Positions 45,694-54,084 of a stretch of 64,000 nt of DNA are shown here, piece after piece. The notes beneath the pieces were generated by a model, which was not told the DNA's origin, did no database searches, and saw only the letters and a list, made by a program, of their open reading frames with translations. Numbering within the stretch: the first letter of the stretch is position 1; every line of letters starts with the position of its first letter. This DNA is from Sphingobium sufflavum (GTDB taxonomy: Bacteria > Pseudomonadota > Alphaproteobacteria > Sphingomonadales > Sphingomonadaceae), in assembly GCF_021403115.1 (NCBI RefSeq), contig NZ_JAJSSH010000008.1, forward strand, positions 124,001 through 188,000. The letters run 5' to 3'. The position numbers and the translations under genes are program-made.

Positions 45694-46310
45694 CGCACGA
45701 CCCTGCCATCCAACCCGACCGACACGGGCAGCGAGCGCCCATCCCGCTTGAGCGTGAAGGCCATCGGCTGATCCGCCCGCCCGATAGTGTCGAACCACAG
45801 CCGCGCCCGGCCAGCGCTGGCCGCGCCCGCCTCCGCCCGCGCCCCGCCGTTCCAGTCGGCGTTCACCAGCGGCTTTGCGTCGAGCGGCACCCAGCGCCCG
45901 TCCCGCCGTTCCTCGAACCCATAGCCGGCCGGCGACACCCACAGCGCCACCGGGCGCGCCAGCACCACCGCCCGGTCACGCGCCGCGCGCACCCTTCCGG
46001 CAAAGCGATCCACCTCCTCCGTCAACCCGCCGCGCGGATCGCGCATGGTCAGCAACACCGCCCCCGACATCAGCCCGATGATGACCAGCACGACCATGAG
46101 TTCGACCAGCGTGAAGCCGTGTTCGGCGGAACGCCGAAAGGGCGTGAAGCCGTGTTCGGCGGAGCGAGAGCGCACCACCCTCCCCCCGTTCGGGCCGAGC
46201 CTGTCGCAGCCCCGCCCTTCCTTGGCCAGCACGACGCCACCCCGCGCCTTCAACGCGCGGCACCCGCCCCGGCCCATCCGCGCGAGGAGGACCATATCCT
46301 CCAGCCTCAT
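45690..46310 (-). CDS. gspH: Minor pseudopilin GspH with duplicated leader motif
   Basis: 206 residues. Prepilin site G|F-T-L-V-E-L-M-V-V-L-V-I-I-G after an unusually long ~66-residue leader that holds R-S-A-E-H-G-F-T twice, 11 residues apart. The start at 46310 is fixed by ATGA overlap with the gspI stop. The mature part has R-A-A-R-D-R-A-V-V-L-A-R-P-V-A-L and P-A-G-Y-G-F-E, matching GspH rather than GspI. It is encoded after gspI, the reverse of the usual H-I order. Confidence 0.9.
   Translation of the reverse strand: MRLEDMVLLARMGRGGCRALKARGGVVLAKEGRGCDRLGPNGGRVVRSRSAEHGFTPFRRSAEHGFTLVELMVVLVIIGLMSGAVLLTMRDPRGGLTEEVDRFAGRVRAARDRAVVLARPVALWVSPAGYGFEERRDGRWVPLDAKPLVNADWNGGARAEAGAASAGRARLWFDTIGRADQPMAFTLKRDGRSLPVSVGLDGRVVR
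46111..46166. repeat. 33-bp tandem repeat in the gspH leader
   Basis: Two copies of the pseudopilin 23-mer at 46111-46133 and 46144-46166 (one mismatch), start-to-start distance 33 bases as in gspJ. The 10-base spacer differs from that in gspJ. Confidence 0.92.
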
Positions 46311-46678
46311 GTCGCGGGCCTCATAAGGCTCACCACCGCGGGCGATTGCCCGGCCCCGGCCTGCACCATGACCGTCACCATGACCAGTCGCCGGTCGTCG
46401 GCGGGCGTCACCACCTGCTTCCAGCGAAATTCGCGGCCCGCATTGGCGATGCGCCCCTCGCTTTCGCCCTTCGCGGGCGGGGTGGGGTCGGTCAGCCGTT
46501 CATAGGCCAGGTTGCGCGCCGTCACCTGCGCGATCAGGCGCGCGTCGAGATCGCTCGCCGTCCGTACGGAGACCGCCTGCAAGCGCACGAGCGCCAGCCC
46601 CGCGAGGCTGAAAATGGCAAGGGCCACCAGCATCTCCAGCAACGTGAAGCCGTGTTCGGCGGAACGCCCCTCCGGCAT
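46307..46678 (-). CDS. gspI: Minor pseudopilin GspI
   Basis: 123 residues from ATG 46678, giving a 10-residue leader M-P-E-G-R-S-A-E-H-G before F-T-L-L-E-M-L-V-A-L-A-I-F. The rest matches GspI: A-R-N-L-A-Y-E-R-L, R-W-K-Q-V-V-T-P-A and V-T-V-M-V. An in-frame ATG at 46774 has a better ribosome site (GAGG, 6-base spacing) and would overlap gspG and give a 42-residue leader; the choice is open. The shared 23-mer is present once (46644-46666). Confidence 0.9.
   Translation of the reverse strand: MPEGRSAEHGFTLLEMLVALAIFSLAGLALVRLQAVSVRTASDLDARLIAQVTARNLAYERLTDPTPPAKGESEGRIANAGREFRWKQVVTPADDRRLVMVTVMVQAGAGQSPAVVSLMRPAT
46644..46666. repeat. Single copy of the pseudopilin 23-mer in gspI
   Basis: Encodes R-S-A-E-H-G-F-T at the prepilin cleavage site. 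It differs from the gspJ copies at no more than one base. Confidence 0.85.
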
Positions 46679-46745
46679 CAAACCCCGTTTAGCGGCCGCT
46701 GCCACAGGCGCAGAAGCCCCCTGGACGGCCCGTCCGGCGTGCGCC

Positions 46746-47408
46746 TTACTGGTCGCTGGAATAAATATCCGCATTCTCACCCTCGCCGCCCGGCGCGCCA
46801 TCCGCGCCCAGCGAGTAGATGTCGAACGCCCCCTTCTTGCCCGGCGCGGTATAAAGATAGGGCTTGCCCCACGGATCGTTCGGCAGCTTCTTGATATAGC
46901 CGCCTTGCCGGTAGCGTTCCGGCTGCGGCAGGCCGCCCGGCGCGGAGAGCAGCGCGTTGAGGCCGTCCCCGCCCGACGGATAGGTCATGTTGTCGAGCCG
47001 ATATTGCTCCAGCGCCTGCTCCAGCGTGGCGATGTCGGCCTTCGCCTTCTCCACCCGCGCGGTGTTGCCCGCCGGGATCACGTTGATCGCGACGATCGTC
47101 GCCAGCAGGCCGATGATGACGATCACCACCAGCAGTTCGACCAGCGTAAAGCCGTGTTCGGCAGAACGCCGAGGGGGCGCGAAGCCATGCTCGGCGGAAC
47201 GGCGCAGCGACCGATAGGCCTGCCGCCGCGCGAAATCCGCATCGAACGACCGCCGCACGAAGCAGAAGGCCCGCTCCACATAACCCGGCGTGCGCTCCCC
47301 CTCCCCGGCGGACAGGGTCGCGGGCCGGATGAAGTCTTCGGCATCGCCGTTCTGGATCAGAAAGTCCTGCTCGGCCAGCGGACGACGGCTAAAGGCATAT
47401 TTCAACAT
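46746..47408 (-). CDS. gspG: Major pseudopilin GspG with very long leader
   Basis: 220 residues. Cleavage is expected after Gly-86, before F-T-L-V-E-L-L-V-V-I-V-I-I-G. The mature part is typical GspG: D-N-M-T-Y-P, D-P-W-G-K-P-Y, and the calcium-site end S-L-G-A-D-G-A-P-G-G. The 86-residue leader is far longer than the normal 6-10. The ATG at 47408 has a GGGAG site 8 bases upstream, so it looks real; GTG codons at 47279 and 47258 are alternatives. The leader carries R-R-S-A-E-H-G-F twice, 11 residues apart. It forms the body of the pseudopilus. Confidence 0.92.
   Translation of the reverse strand: MLKYAFSRRPLAEQDFLIQNGDAEDFIRPATLSAGEGERTPGYVERAFCFVRRSFDADFARRQAYRSLRRSAEHGFAPPRRSAEHGFTLVELLVVIVIIGLLATIVAINVIPAGNTARVEKAKADIATLEQALEQYRLDNMTYPSGGDGLNALLSAPGGLPQPERYRQGGYIKKLPNDPWGKPYLYTAPGKKGAFDIYSLGADGAPGGEGENADIYSSDQ
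47146..47201. repeat. 33-bp tandem repeat in the gspG leader
   Basis: Two diverged copies of the pseudopilin 23-mer at 47146-47168 and 47179-47201, 33 bases apart start to start, with two to three mismatches each. Confidence 0.88.
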
Positions 47409-47411
47409 GGG

Positions 47412-48638
47412 TCAGGCTCCCGCCCCGGTGAGGCTTTGCAACTGCATGATCGGCAACAGGATCGCGAGGATGATGACCGCCACCACGCCGCCCATCAGGA
47501 TGATGATGAGAGGCTCTAGCAACGACAACATCGCCGCGGTGAAGGCATCGAACTCCCGCTCCAGATAATCGGCGGCACGCTCCAGCATGATGTCGAGCTG
47601 CCCCGCCTGTTCGCCACTGGCGGCGAGATAGACGAGCAGCGGCGGGAACACGCCCGCCCGGCGCATGGCGGTGGACAGGCTGCCGCCGCCGCGCACCGCC
47701 TCCACAATCTCGTTCGTTGCGGCGCGCAGCACCCGGTTGTGGATGGTCGGCACGGTCAGGGTCAGCCCCTCGACCACCGGCAGACGGCTCTGCACCATCG
47801 TCGACAGCGTGCGCGCCATCCGCGCGGCATGCAGGTCGCGCATCAACCGCCCCAGAAAGGGGATGCGCAGCAGCGCGCCATCGAAGCGGATGCGAAATCC
47901 CTCGCGCTTCAGCGCCCGCCAGAAACCAAAACTGCCCAGCGCCAGCAGCAGCGCCAGCAGCCACCACCATCCCGCCAGGAACAGCGACAGGCCCATCACG
48001 ATGCGCGTCAGCAACGGCAATTGCTGGCCCAGCGTATCGAACTGCTCCACCACCAGCGGCACGACGAAGATCATCAGCGCCATGGTCACGATCATCGCGA
48101 ACAGCGCCAGCACGGTGGGATAGGCCAGCGCGGTCAGCACCTTCGCCCGCATCTCCGCCTGCCGCTCCAGCAGGACGGACAGGCGCTCGGTCAGGTCCGG
48201 CAGCGCGCCCGACCGCTCGCCCGCCGCGATCATCGCGCGGAACAGCGGCGGAAAACTCTTCGGCTCGACGGACAGCGCATCGGCCAGCGTCCGCCCCTCC
48301 ATCACCCCCGCATGCACGCGACCGACGATGGCGCGCATATGGTCCTTCTCGCTCTGGCGGGTGATGGTGCGCAGCGCCTCCTCCAGCGGGCTGACCTGCG
48401 CCAGCGTGGAGAGTTGCCGGGTGAACAGCGTCAATTCCTTGCCGGACAGGCGCTTGCCACCCACCGACCAGGGCATGGCCCGCGCCGGACCCGTCGCCTC
48501 CGTTGCCTCGCCCATTTTGACGACGAACAGCCGCCTGTCCTCCAGCACGGCCCGCGCCGCACCGGGGGTTTCGGCGCGCAGCCGTCCCCTTTTCTCCCGC
48601 CCGCCGGGGTCGATGGCGGTATAGGCGAATTCAGGCAT
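47412..48638 (-). CDS. gspF: Type II secretion platform protein GspF
   Basis: 408-residue inner-membrane protein with two T2SF domains and three membrane segments (~170-195, ~220-240, ~375-400). Signatures P-L-E-E-A-L-R-T-I and E-P-L-I-I-I-L-M-G-G-V-V are present. It links the ATPase to the growing pseudopilus. The ATG overlaps the gspE end by 8 bases, and gspG starts 3 bases after its stop. Confidence 0.95.
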   Translation of the reverse strand: MPEFAYTAIDPGGREKRGRLRAETPGAARAVLEDRRLFVVKMGEATEATGPARAMPWSVGGKRLSGKELTLFTRQLSTLAQVSPLEEALRTITRQSEKDHMRAIVGRVHAGVMEGRTLADALSVEPKSFPPLFRAMIAAGERSGALPDLTERLSVLLERQAEMRAKVLTALAYPTVLALFAMIVTMALMIFVVPLVVEQFDTLGQQLPLLTRIVMGLSLFLAGWWWLLALLLALGSFGFWRALKREGFRIRFDGALLRIPFLGRLMRDLHAARMARTLSTMVQSRLPVVEGLTLTVPTIHNRVLRAATNEIVEAVRGGGSLSTAMRRAGVFPPLLVYLAASGEQAGQLDIMLERAADYLEREFDAFTAAMLSLLEPLIIILMGGVVAVIILAILLPIMQLQSLTGAGA

Positions 48639-50208
48639 CCAGCACCTCCGACCGGGAGATGCGGATCGCCTCCTCCGCGCTCGTATCGCCCTGCCGCACC
48701 AGCGCGCGAGCCGACGAACTCAGGTTGGGCGCATTCAGGAAGGCATGGCGGGAGATCAGCGATTCATCGCCGCCCTCATTGATGATCCGGCGCAGCGTAT
48801 CGTCGATCCGCACCGCCTCGAACACGCCGATCCGCCCCTTATATCCGGTGTGATTGCACGCCTCACACCCCACGGAGCGATAGATCCACGTCCCCGCGTC
48901 AAAGCCCAGTAGCGCGCAGGCGGACTTGTCCGCCACCACCGGCTCCCGGCATGACTGGCACAACCGCCGCACCAGCCGCTGCGCGATCACCGCGCGCAGG
49001 GTGGAGGCGAGCAGGAACGGCTCCACCTTCATGTCGCGCAGCCGTGTGATGGCGCCCACCGCGTCATTGGTGTGGACGGTCGACAGCACCAGATGCCCGG
49101 TCAGCGACGCCTGCACCGCAATCTCCGCCGTTTCCCGGTCGCGGATTTCACCGATCATCACCACGTCCGGGTCCTGGCGCAGGATGGCACGCAGCCCCGC
49201 CGCGAAGGTCAGGCCGACCTTGGCATTGACCTGCGTCTGGCCGACGCCCTCCACCGCATATTCGACCGGGTCTTCCACGGTCAGCAGGTTGCGCGACCCG
49301 TCGTTCAACTGCCGCAGACCGGCATAGAGCGTCGTCGTCTTGCCGCTGCCGGTCGGCCCGGTGACGAGGATGATGCCGTTCGGCTCGGCCAGCGCCTGCC
49401 GGAACACCGTGTCGACATGGCTCGCCATGCCCAGCACGTCGAGGCCGATGCCCGTATTCGCCTTGTCGAGGATACGCAGCACCACCCGCTCCCCGGCCCG
49501 CGCGGGCAGGGTGGAGACGCGCACATCCAGCAGCTTGCCACCCAGCGACAGGCCGATGCGCCCGTCCTGCGGCACGCGCCGTTCCGCAATGTCCAGCCGC
49601 GCCATCACCTTGATACGGCTCACCACCACCGGCGCGACATGCGGCGGCATCCGCAGCGTCTCGGTCAGCACGCCATCCATCCGCATCCGCACGACCAGAC
49701 CCGTCTCATAGGGTTCGATATGGATGTCGCTGACGCCCTGCCGCGCCGCCTCCGCGATGATGCCGTTGATGAGGCGGATGGCCGGCGCATCGTCGGCGCT
49801 GTCCAGCAGGTCGTCGGCGGTCGGAATATCCGACGCGATCAGGTCGAGGTCGTCGTTGCCGATGCTCCCCGCCATCTCCGCCGCCGCGCCGCCCGCCCCC
49901 GCAATCAGGGCATAGCGGTCGGACAGATGCTTCTCGAACGCCGACTGGTCCGCCATCTCCACGTCGAACGGGCGGGCGAGGTGGCGGCGCACCTCCACCA
50001 ACATGCGCGGATCGGACCCTTCCTTCAGCGCGACCCGGATCGCCCGGCCCTCGCCATCGTCCACGATCACGACGCCATGCCGCCGCGCAAAGCCATAGGG
50101 TATGTCGACCGGACGGCCCGGCACGGCCTCCCAAGGGGTCATTTCCACAGGATCGTCGACCGGCTCGTCACCCGCCTGCCCGAACGGATCGCCGGGCGCG
50201 CCGGTCAC
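48631..50208 (-). CDS. gspE: Type II secretion ATPase GspE
   Basis: 525 residues from a GTG that overlaps the gspD stop. It has an N1E-like start, Walker A G-P-T-G-S-G-K-T-T-T-L-Y, Asp box V-E-D-P-V-E-Y, Walker B D-P-D-V-V-M-I-G-E-I-R-D and His box T-V-H-T-N-D-A. The zinc module C-Q-S-C...C-E-A-C is intact. It powers pseudopilus assembly from the cytoplasm. Confidence 0.96.
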   Translation of the reverse strand: MTGAPGDPFGQAGDEPVDDPVEMTPWEAVPGRPVDIPYGFARRHGVVIVDDGEGRAIRVALKEGSDPRMLVEVRRHLARPFDVEMADQSAFEKHLSDRYALIAGAGGAAAEMAGSIGNDDLDLIASDIPTADDLLDSADDAPAIRLINGIIAEAARQGVSDIHIEPYETGLVVRMRMDGVLTETLRMPPHVAPVVVSRIKVMARLDIAERRVPQDGRIGLSLGGKLLDVRVSTLPARAGERVVLRILDKANTGIGLDVLGMASHVDTVFRQALAEPNGIILVTGPTGSGKTTTLYAGLRQLNDGSRNLLTVEDPVEYAVEGVGQTQVNAKVGLTFAAGLRAILRQDPDVVMIGEIRDRETAEIAVQASLTGHLVLSTVHTNDAVGAITRLRDMKVEPFLLASTLRAVIAQRLVRRLCQSCREPVVADKSACALLGFDAGTWIYRSVGCEACNHTGYKGRIGVFEAVRIDDTLRRIINEGGDESLISRHAFLNAPNLSSSARALVRQGDTSAEEAIRISRSEVLDA

Positions 50209-52364
50209 TTCGCGGCTCCCGGCGCAGAGATCGGCAGGGGAGTCGGCGGCACCCGTTCATCGCCCGGTTGCGGCGTCGACGGCGCCGGGGGCACCGCGCC
50301 CATATAATCGCGCACCAGCTCGTCCAGCGCAGGCTCCTGCCCCGGCGAAAAGGCCGCCTGCCGGTCACGGATATAACCGTAACGCTGGGCGGTCAGCTTT
50401 TGCGCCTCCTCCCGGCTCCGCAATATGGTCGGGCGGATGAAGACCATCAGGTTGGTCTTGGACCGCGACTTGCTCTTCGACCGGAACAATTGCCCGATGG
50501 CGGGAATATCGCCCAGCAGCGGGATCTTCTCGATCGTCCGCCGCTCATTATCGTCCAGCAGGCCGCCGAGCGCGAGGATGTCGCCGTCATCGACCGTCAC
50601 CGTCGTCTCAATCTCGCGCTTGTTGATGATGAGGTCGCTGCTGTTGTTCGAAACCGGCCCCGCCACGCTGGACACTTCCTGCCGCAGAAACAGCTTGATC
50701 GCGCCGCCGCTGTTGATCTGCGGCTTCACCTCCAGTTGGATGCCGACATTCTGCCGCTGCACGGTGCGGAACTGGTTGTCGAAATTCTGGCCCAGCGCCT
50801 CGCCGCTCGTCACCGGCACTTCCTGCCCGACCAGGATGCTGGCCTTCTGGTTGTCCAGCGTCATCACGGACGGGGTGGAGAGGATGTTGCTGTTCGTGTC
50901 GCTCTTCACCGCGTTGATGATCGCGCCGAAAATGCCGTTGTTGCCGATGCCCGTCGCGACGCCGCCAAAGCCGCCCGTCGCGCTCAGCAGCGAACTGACC
51001 GCTGCGGACTGCAACTGACTGGACAGGTCGCTGTTCGTCCGCGTCGTCGTCTCCGTCCGCGTGCCATCAGGCGCGACCACCGTCGTCGTCGTGGAGCCAA
51101 GCTCGTTCGCGCCGATCGCCCCCGCCAGCGACAGGATATTGGGCTGCGCATTGCTGTAATTGGTCGCGGCAAAGCCGGTCTTGGTGCTGCCGATCAGGAA
51201 TTGCACGCCCAGCTTCTGCGCCGCCGCATCACCGATCTCCACGATGATCGCCTCGACCAGCACCTGTTCACGCCGGGTGTCGAGCTGGCGGATCACCTCG
51301 CCCAGCATCCGCTGCGTCTCCGCGCTGCCCGCGATGACGATGGCGTTAGTGCCTTCATAGCGGGTGACGATGGCCGCCCCGCGCCGCGCGACGCCATTGC
51401 CGCTGGAGGAAGACGCCGCAGGGGCCGCGCTTGCCGCAGCCGCCGCCATGGCGGGCGAGGCGACATCCTTGCCGCCCCCCGTCGCGCCGGAACCGCCGCC
51501 GGACGACACCGGCGTCGATACCGACTGGCCCAGCAATTGCTGCAACACCGGCAACAGCTTCTCCGCATCGGCATGTTCCAGCCAATAAACGCGGATTTCC
51601 GTGCCCGCCGCCGCCCGCTTGTCGAAATCGCGCGCCATCGCTGCCAGCCGCGCGACGGAGGCGCTGTCGCCGCGAATGGCGATGCTGTTCGAACTGTCGA
51701 TGGCGACGACGGTCGCCCCGCCGACATTGCCATCGCCCCCGCCGCCGGCCATCAGCGTCTGGAGCGAAGTCGCGATCTCCCGCGCGCCCGCATTGTGCAG
51801 CATGATCGTTTCCGTCCCCATGCCTTCCCGGTCGATGCGGGTCAGCACCTGCCGGATACGCGCGATATTATCGGCATAGTCGGCCACGACGATGCTGCGC
51901 CCCGCCCGGTTGGCGGTGATCGCCCCCTCCCGGCTGATGAGCGGGCGCAGCGTCTCCATCGCGCTGGTCGCGTCGATGGTGCGCAGGCGGATGACCTCGG
52001 TGATGAACTGGTTGCGGCTGGACGCCCGGCCCACCGCGCCCGGCTGTCCGGCAAGGCCATCGACCGGCTGGATACGGAACGCCCCGCCCGGCGCGGGCAC
52101 GGCGACCAGCCCGTTGGCGCGCATCGTGGACAGGAAAATCTCGAAATATTCGGACTTGCTCAGCGGTCGGTCGGTCACCACCGACACCTTGCCCTGTACC
52201 CGCGCGTCGATGATGAAGGTCCGCCCCGTCACCCGCGCCGCATCCTGGATAAAGGCCCGGATGTCCGCATCGCGCACGTTCAGCGTCTGCTGCGCCGCCA
52301 GCGGCCCCGCCGCCACGACCATCGAAAGAGCGCCCGCCATCAGCAGCGATCGAAAACCCGTCAC
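50205..52364 (-). CDS. gspD: Type II secretion outer-membrane secretin GspD
   Basis: 719 residues from a GTG directly after the gspC stop. Signal peptide ends near G-P-L-A-A-Q. Domains N0-N3 come first (N-V-R-D-A-D-I-R-A-F-I; Ser/Gly-rich N3 insert at ~275-310), then the secretin barrel with V-P-V-T-S-G-E-A and R-P-T-I-L. It forms the exit channel. No pilotin gene (gspS) is next to it. Confidence 0.95.
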   Translation of the reverse strand: MTGFRSLLMAGALSMVVAAGPLAAQQTLNVRDADIRAFIQDAARVTGRTFIIDARVQGKVSVVTDRPLSKSEYFEIFLSTMRANGLVAVPAPGGAFRIQPVDGLAGQPGAVGRASSRNQFITEVIRLRTIDATSAMETLRPLISREGAITANRAGRSIVVADYADNIARIRQVLTRIDREGMGTETIMLHNAGAREIATSLQTLMAGGGGDGNVGGATVVAIDSSNSIAIRGDSASVARLAAMARDFDKRAAAGTEIRVYWLEHADAEKLLPVLQQLLGQSVSTPVSSGGGSGATGGGKDVASPAMAAAAASAAPAASSSSGNGVARRGAAIVTRYEGTNAIVIAGSAETQRMLGEVIRQLDTRREQVLVEAIIVEIGDAAAQKLGVQFLIGSTKTGFAATNYSNAQPNILSLAGAIGANELGSTTTTVVAPDGTRTETTTRTNSDLSSQLQSAAVSSLLSATGGFGGVATGIGNNGIFGAIINAVKSDTNSNILSTPSVMTLDNQKASILVGQEVPVTSGEALGQNFDNQFRTVQRQNVGIQLEVKPQINSGGAIKLFLRQEVSSVAGPVSNNSSDLIINKREIETTVTVDDGDILALGGLLDDNERRTIEKIPLLGDIPAIGQLFRSKSKSRSKTNLMVFIRPTILRSREEAQKLTAQRYGYIRDRQAAFSPGQEPALDELVRDYMGAVPPAPSTPQPGDERVPPTPLPISAPGAAK

Positions 52365-53249
52365 TTATTGTCCCCCGCTCAAGGTCACACTCACCGGCAC
52401 CGTCGCCGCTCCCCGCTCGATCATCAGCGAGAGGCGCGCGCCGGGGCGCAGTTGCGCCTGTATGCCGGCCAGATCGCCCATCGACGTGACGGGTCGGCCG
52501 TTGACCTGCGTAATGATGTCGCCGGACTGGAAACCGGCGGCCTGAAAACCCGCGCCCTTGGACGAGAGGATGATGCCGGACACCCGCCCACCCTCCGACC
52601 GGGGCATGAAACCGATGTCGCGCTGGACCATCGCGGCGGTCAGCGCGGCCGGACCGGCGGGGGCCGGACCGCCGCCGCCATCCGCCGCAGCCGGAGCCTG
52701 TCCGCCCTCGACAGGCGCGCCGCCCTCCGTGCCCGTGGGCGCGCCGCCGGCCGACTGGTCGAGGAACAATGTCTCCGCCGCGCCGCCCCGGTCGATCACC
52801 ACATGGTCATAGGATACGGTCTTGAGCGTGACGCCCGGCAATATCTGGTCGCCCACCGCAAAGCTGGACTGCACGCCGTCGGGCGTCGCGATGATCGCGG
52901 AAGCCTGCCCCGACCCCTCGTTGATGCGCGTGCCAAACAGTTGCAGCGCCAGCCCCGTCACCTGCGTCGCGGACAGGTCGGCGGCTTGCCCGCGCGTGAA
53001 GGGGTCGAACGCCTGGAACAGGGCGATGCGCGCGGCGGCGGGCAGGATGGCGGGCCGCTTCGCCTGCCATTCCCCCACCATGCCCAACGGCGTCACCACC
53101 GCCCACACCAGCCGCGCGACCTGCACGACCAGCATCAGCAACAGCGCCGCCTCCGCGCCTTTCGCCAGCATCGCGGCCACCGGATAGCGTGGCAGGCGGC
53201 TGCGAAAATTCCCTATCCTGTCGAGCATCAGCGCCTTCGATCCCATCAT
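52365..53249 (-). CDS. gspC: Type II secretion protein GspC with PDZ domain
   Basis: 294 residues: one membrane segment (~30-52), a homology region that contacts GspD, a Pro/Ala/Gly-rich linker (~165-205) and a C-terminal PDZ domain (F-Q-A-A-G-F-Q-S-G-D-I-I-T-Q-V-N-G-R-P). GspC connects inner-membrane platform and secretin and may choose substrates. It is the first gene of the operon; a PhoB-box-like site lies 39 bases upstream. Confidence 0.93.
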   Translation of the reverse strand: MMGSKALMLDRIGNFRSRLPRYPVAAMLAKGAEAALLLMLVVQVARLVWAVVTPLGMVGEWQAKRPAILPAAARIALFQAFDPFTRGQAADLSATQVTGLALQLFGTRINEGSGQASAIIATPDGVQSSFAVGDQILPGVTLKTVSYDHVVIDRGGAAETLFLDQSAGGAPTGTEGGAPVEGGQAPAAADGGGGPAPAGPAALTAAMVQRDIGFMPRSEGGRVSGIILSSKGAGFQAAGFQSGDIITQVNGRPVTSMGDLAGIQAQLRPGARLSLMIERGAATVPVSVTLSGGQ

Positions 53250-53287
53250 CGTCGGCCCTGCCTCTATGGAGGGGAGTTGACCGCAAG

Positions 53288-53305
53288 ATTACCATTTTAT
53301 GACAG
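53288..53305 (-). promoter_or_regulatory. Candidate PhoB box upstream of gspC
   Basis: Minus strand CTGTCATAAAATGGTAAT. The first half is a perfect C-T-G-T-C-A-T; the second matches 4 of 7 at the expected 11-base step. Its first 11 bases equal those of the site at 59509-59526. T-A-A-T-C-T immediately overlaps as a possible -10. Spacing is not ideal, so confidence is modest. Confidence 0.4.
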
Positions 53306-53374
53306 AAATATTTCACAGGGGGCCGCCGCCAATCGGCGCTTGCACGGCACGCTGGCTTTCGTATCACCGGCGGC

Positions 53375-54025
53375 ATGACGCCCGGCCAGCCCCTCGACGC
53401 GCGCCCAGACGCACATCTCGATCCGCAGCGCCTGCCCGGCGTCCAGCGTTTCCCCGGACGCGCGGTCGACCTGTTCATCGCCCGCGCCTTCCTTCCGCCC
53501 GACGACTGCGCCGCGCTCATCGCCCGCATCGACGCGGCGCGCCGCCCCTCCACCATCGCGGACAGCAATGGCGATGCGGCGTTCCGCACCAGCGAGACGT
53601 GCGACCTCGACGGCGCGGACCCGTTCATCGCGGACATCAACCGGCGCCTGTCCGCCTTCATCGGCATCGACCCCGCCCATGGCGAACCCTTGCAGGGCCA
53701 ACGCTATGCCGTGGGGCAGGAGTTCAAGGCGCATACCGATTATTTCGAGCCGGGCGGCATCGACTATCCGCGCTATTGCACGCTGTCGGGCAATCGCACC
53801 TGGACGCTGATGGCCTATCTCAACCTGCCGCAGGCGGGCGGGGCCACGCGCTTTCCCCGGCTGGGCAAGAGCATCCAGCCGGAACCGGGCAAATTATTGT
53901 GCTGGAACAATCGCCGCACCGGCGGCGGCGTCAATCCCGATACGCTGCATCACGGGATAAAGGTGCGCGCGGGCACCAAATATATCATCACCAAATGGTT
54001 TCGCGAAAAACCCTGGGTCGGTTGA
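53375..54025 (+). CDS. Prolyl 4-hydroxylase-like 2OG-Fe(II) oxygenase
   Basis: 216 residues. Iron ligands H-T-D in F-K-A-H-T-D-Y-F and distal His in L-H-H-G-I-K-V-R-A-G-T-K, with Lys for 2-oxoglutarate (Y-I-I-T-K-W-F-R). This pattern is the P4H alpha-subunit type, which hydroxylates proline or other protein residues. It diverges from gspC and converges on the TonB receptor gene. Confidence 0.88.
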   Translation: MTPGQPLDARPDAHLDPQRLPGVQRFPGRAVDLFIARAFLPPDDCAALIARIDAARRPSTIADSNGDAAFRTSETCDLDGADPFIADINRRLSAFIGIDPAHGEPLQGQRYAVGQEFKAHTDYFEPGGIDYPRYCTLSGNRTWTLMAYLNLPQAGGATRFPRLGKSIQPEPGKLLCWNNRRTGGGVNPDTLHHGIKVRAGTKYIITKWFREKPWVG

Positions 54026-54084
54026 ATAAATTGGGGAAACGGTGGTGGTGACGCCCCCATGGACACCCGACACCACCCCCTGGA

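Noticed and set aside
50268..53378. 1036-codon open frame antisense to gspD and gspC
   Set aside because: It is rich in Arg and His as expected for a shadow frame; the sense strand encodes well-defined T2SS proteins.
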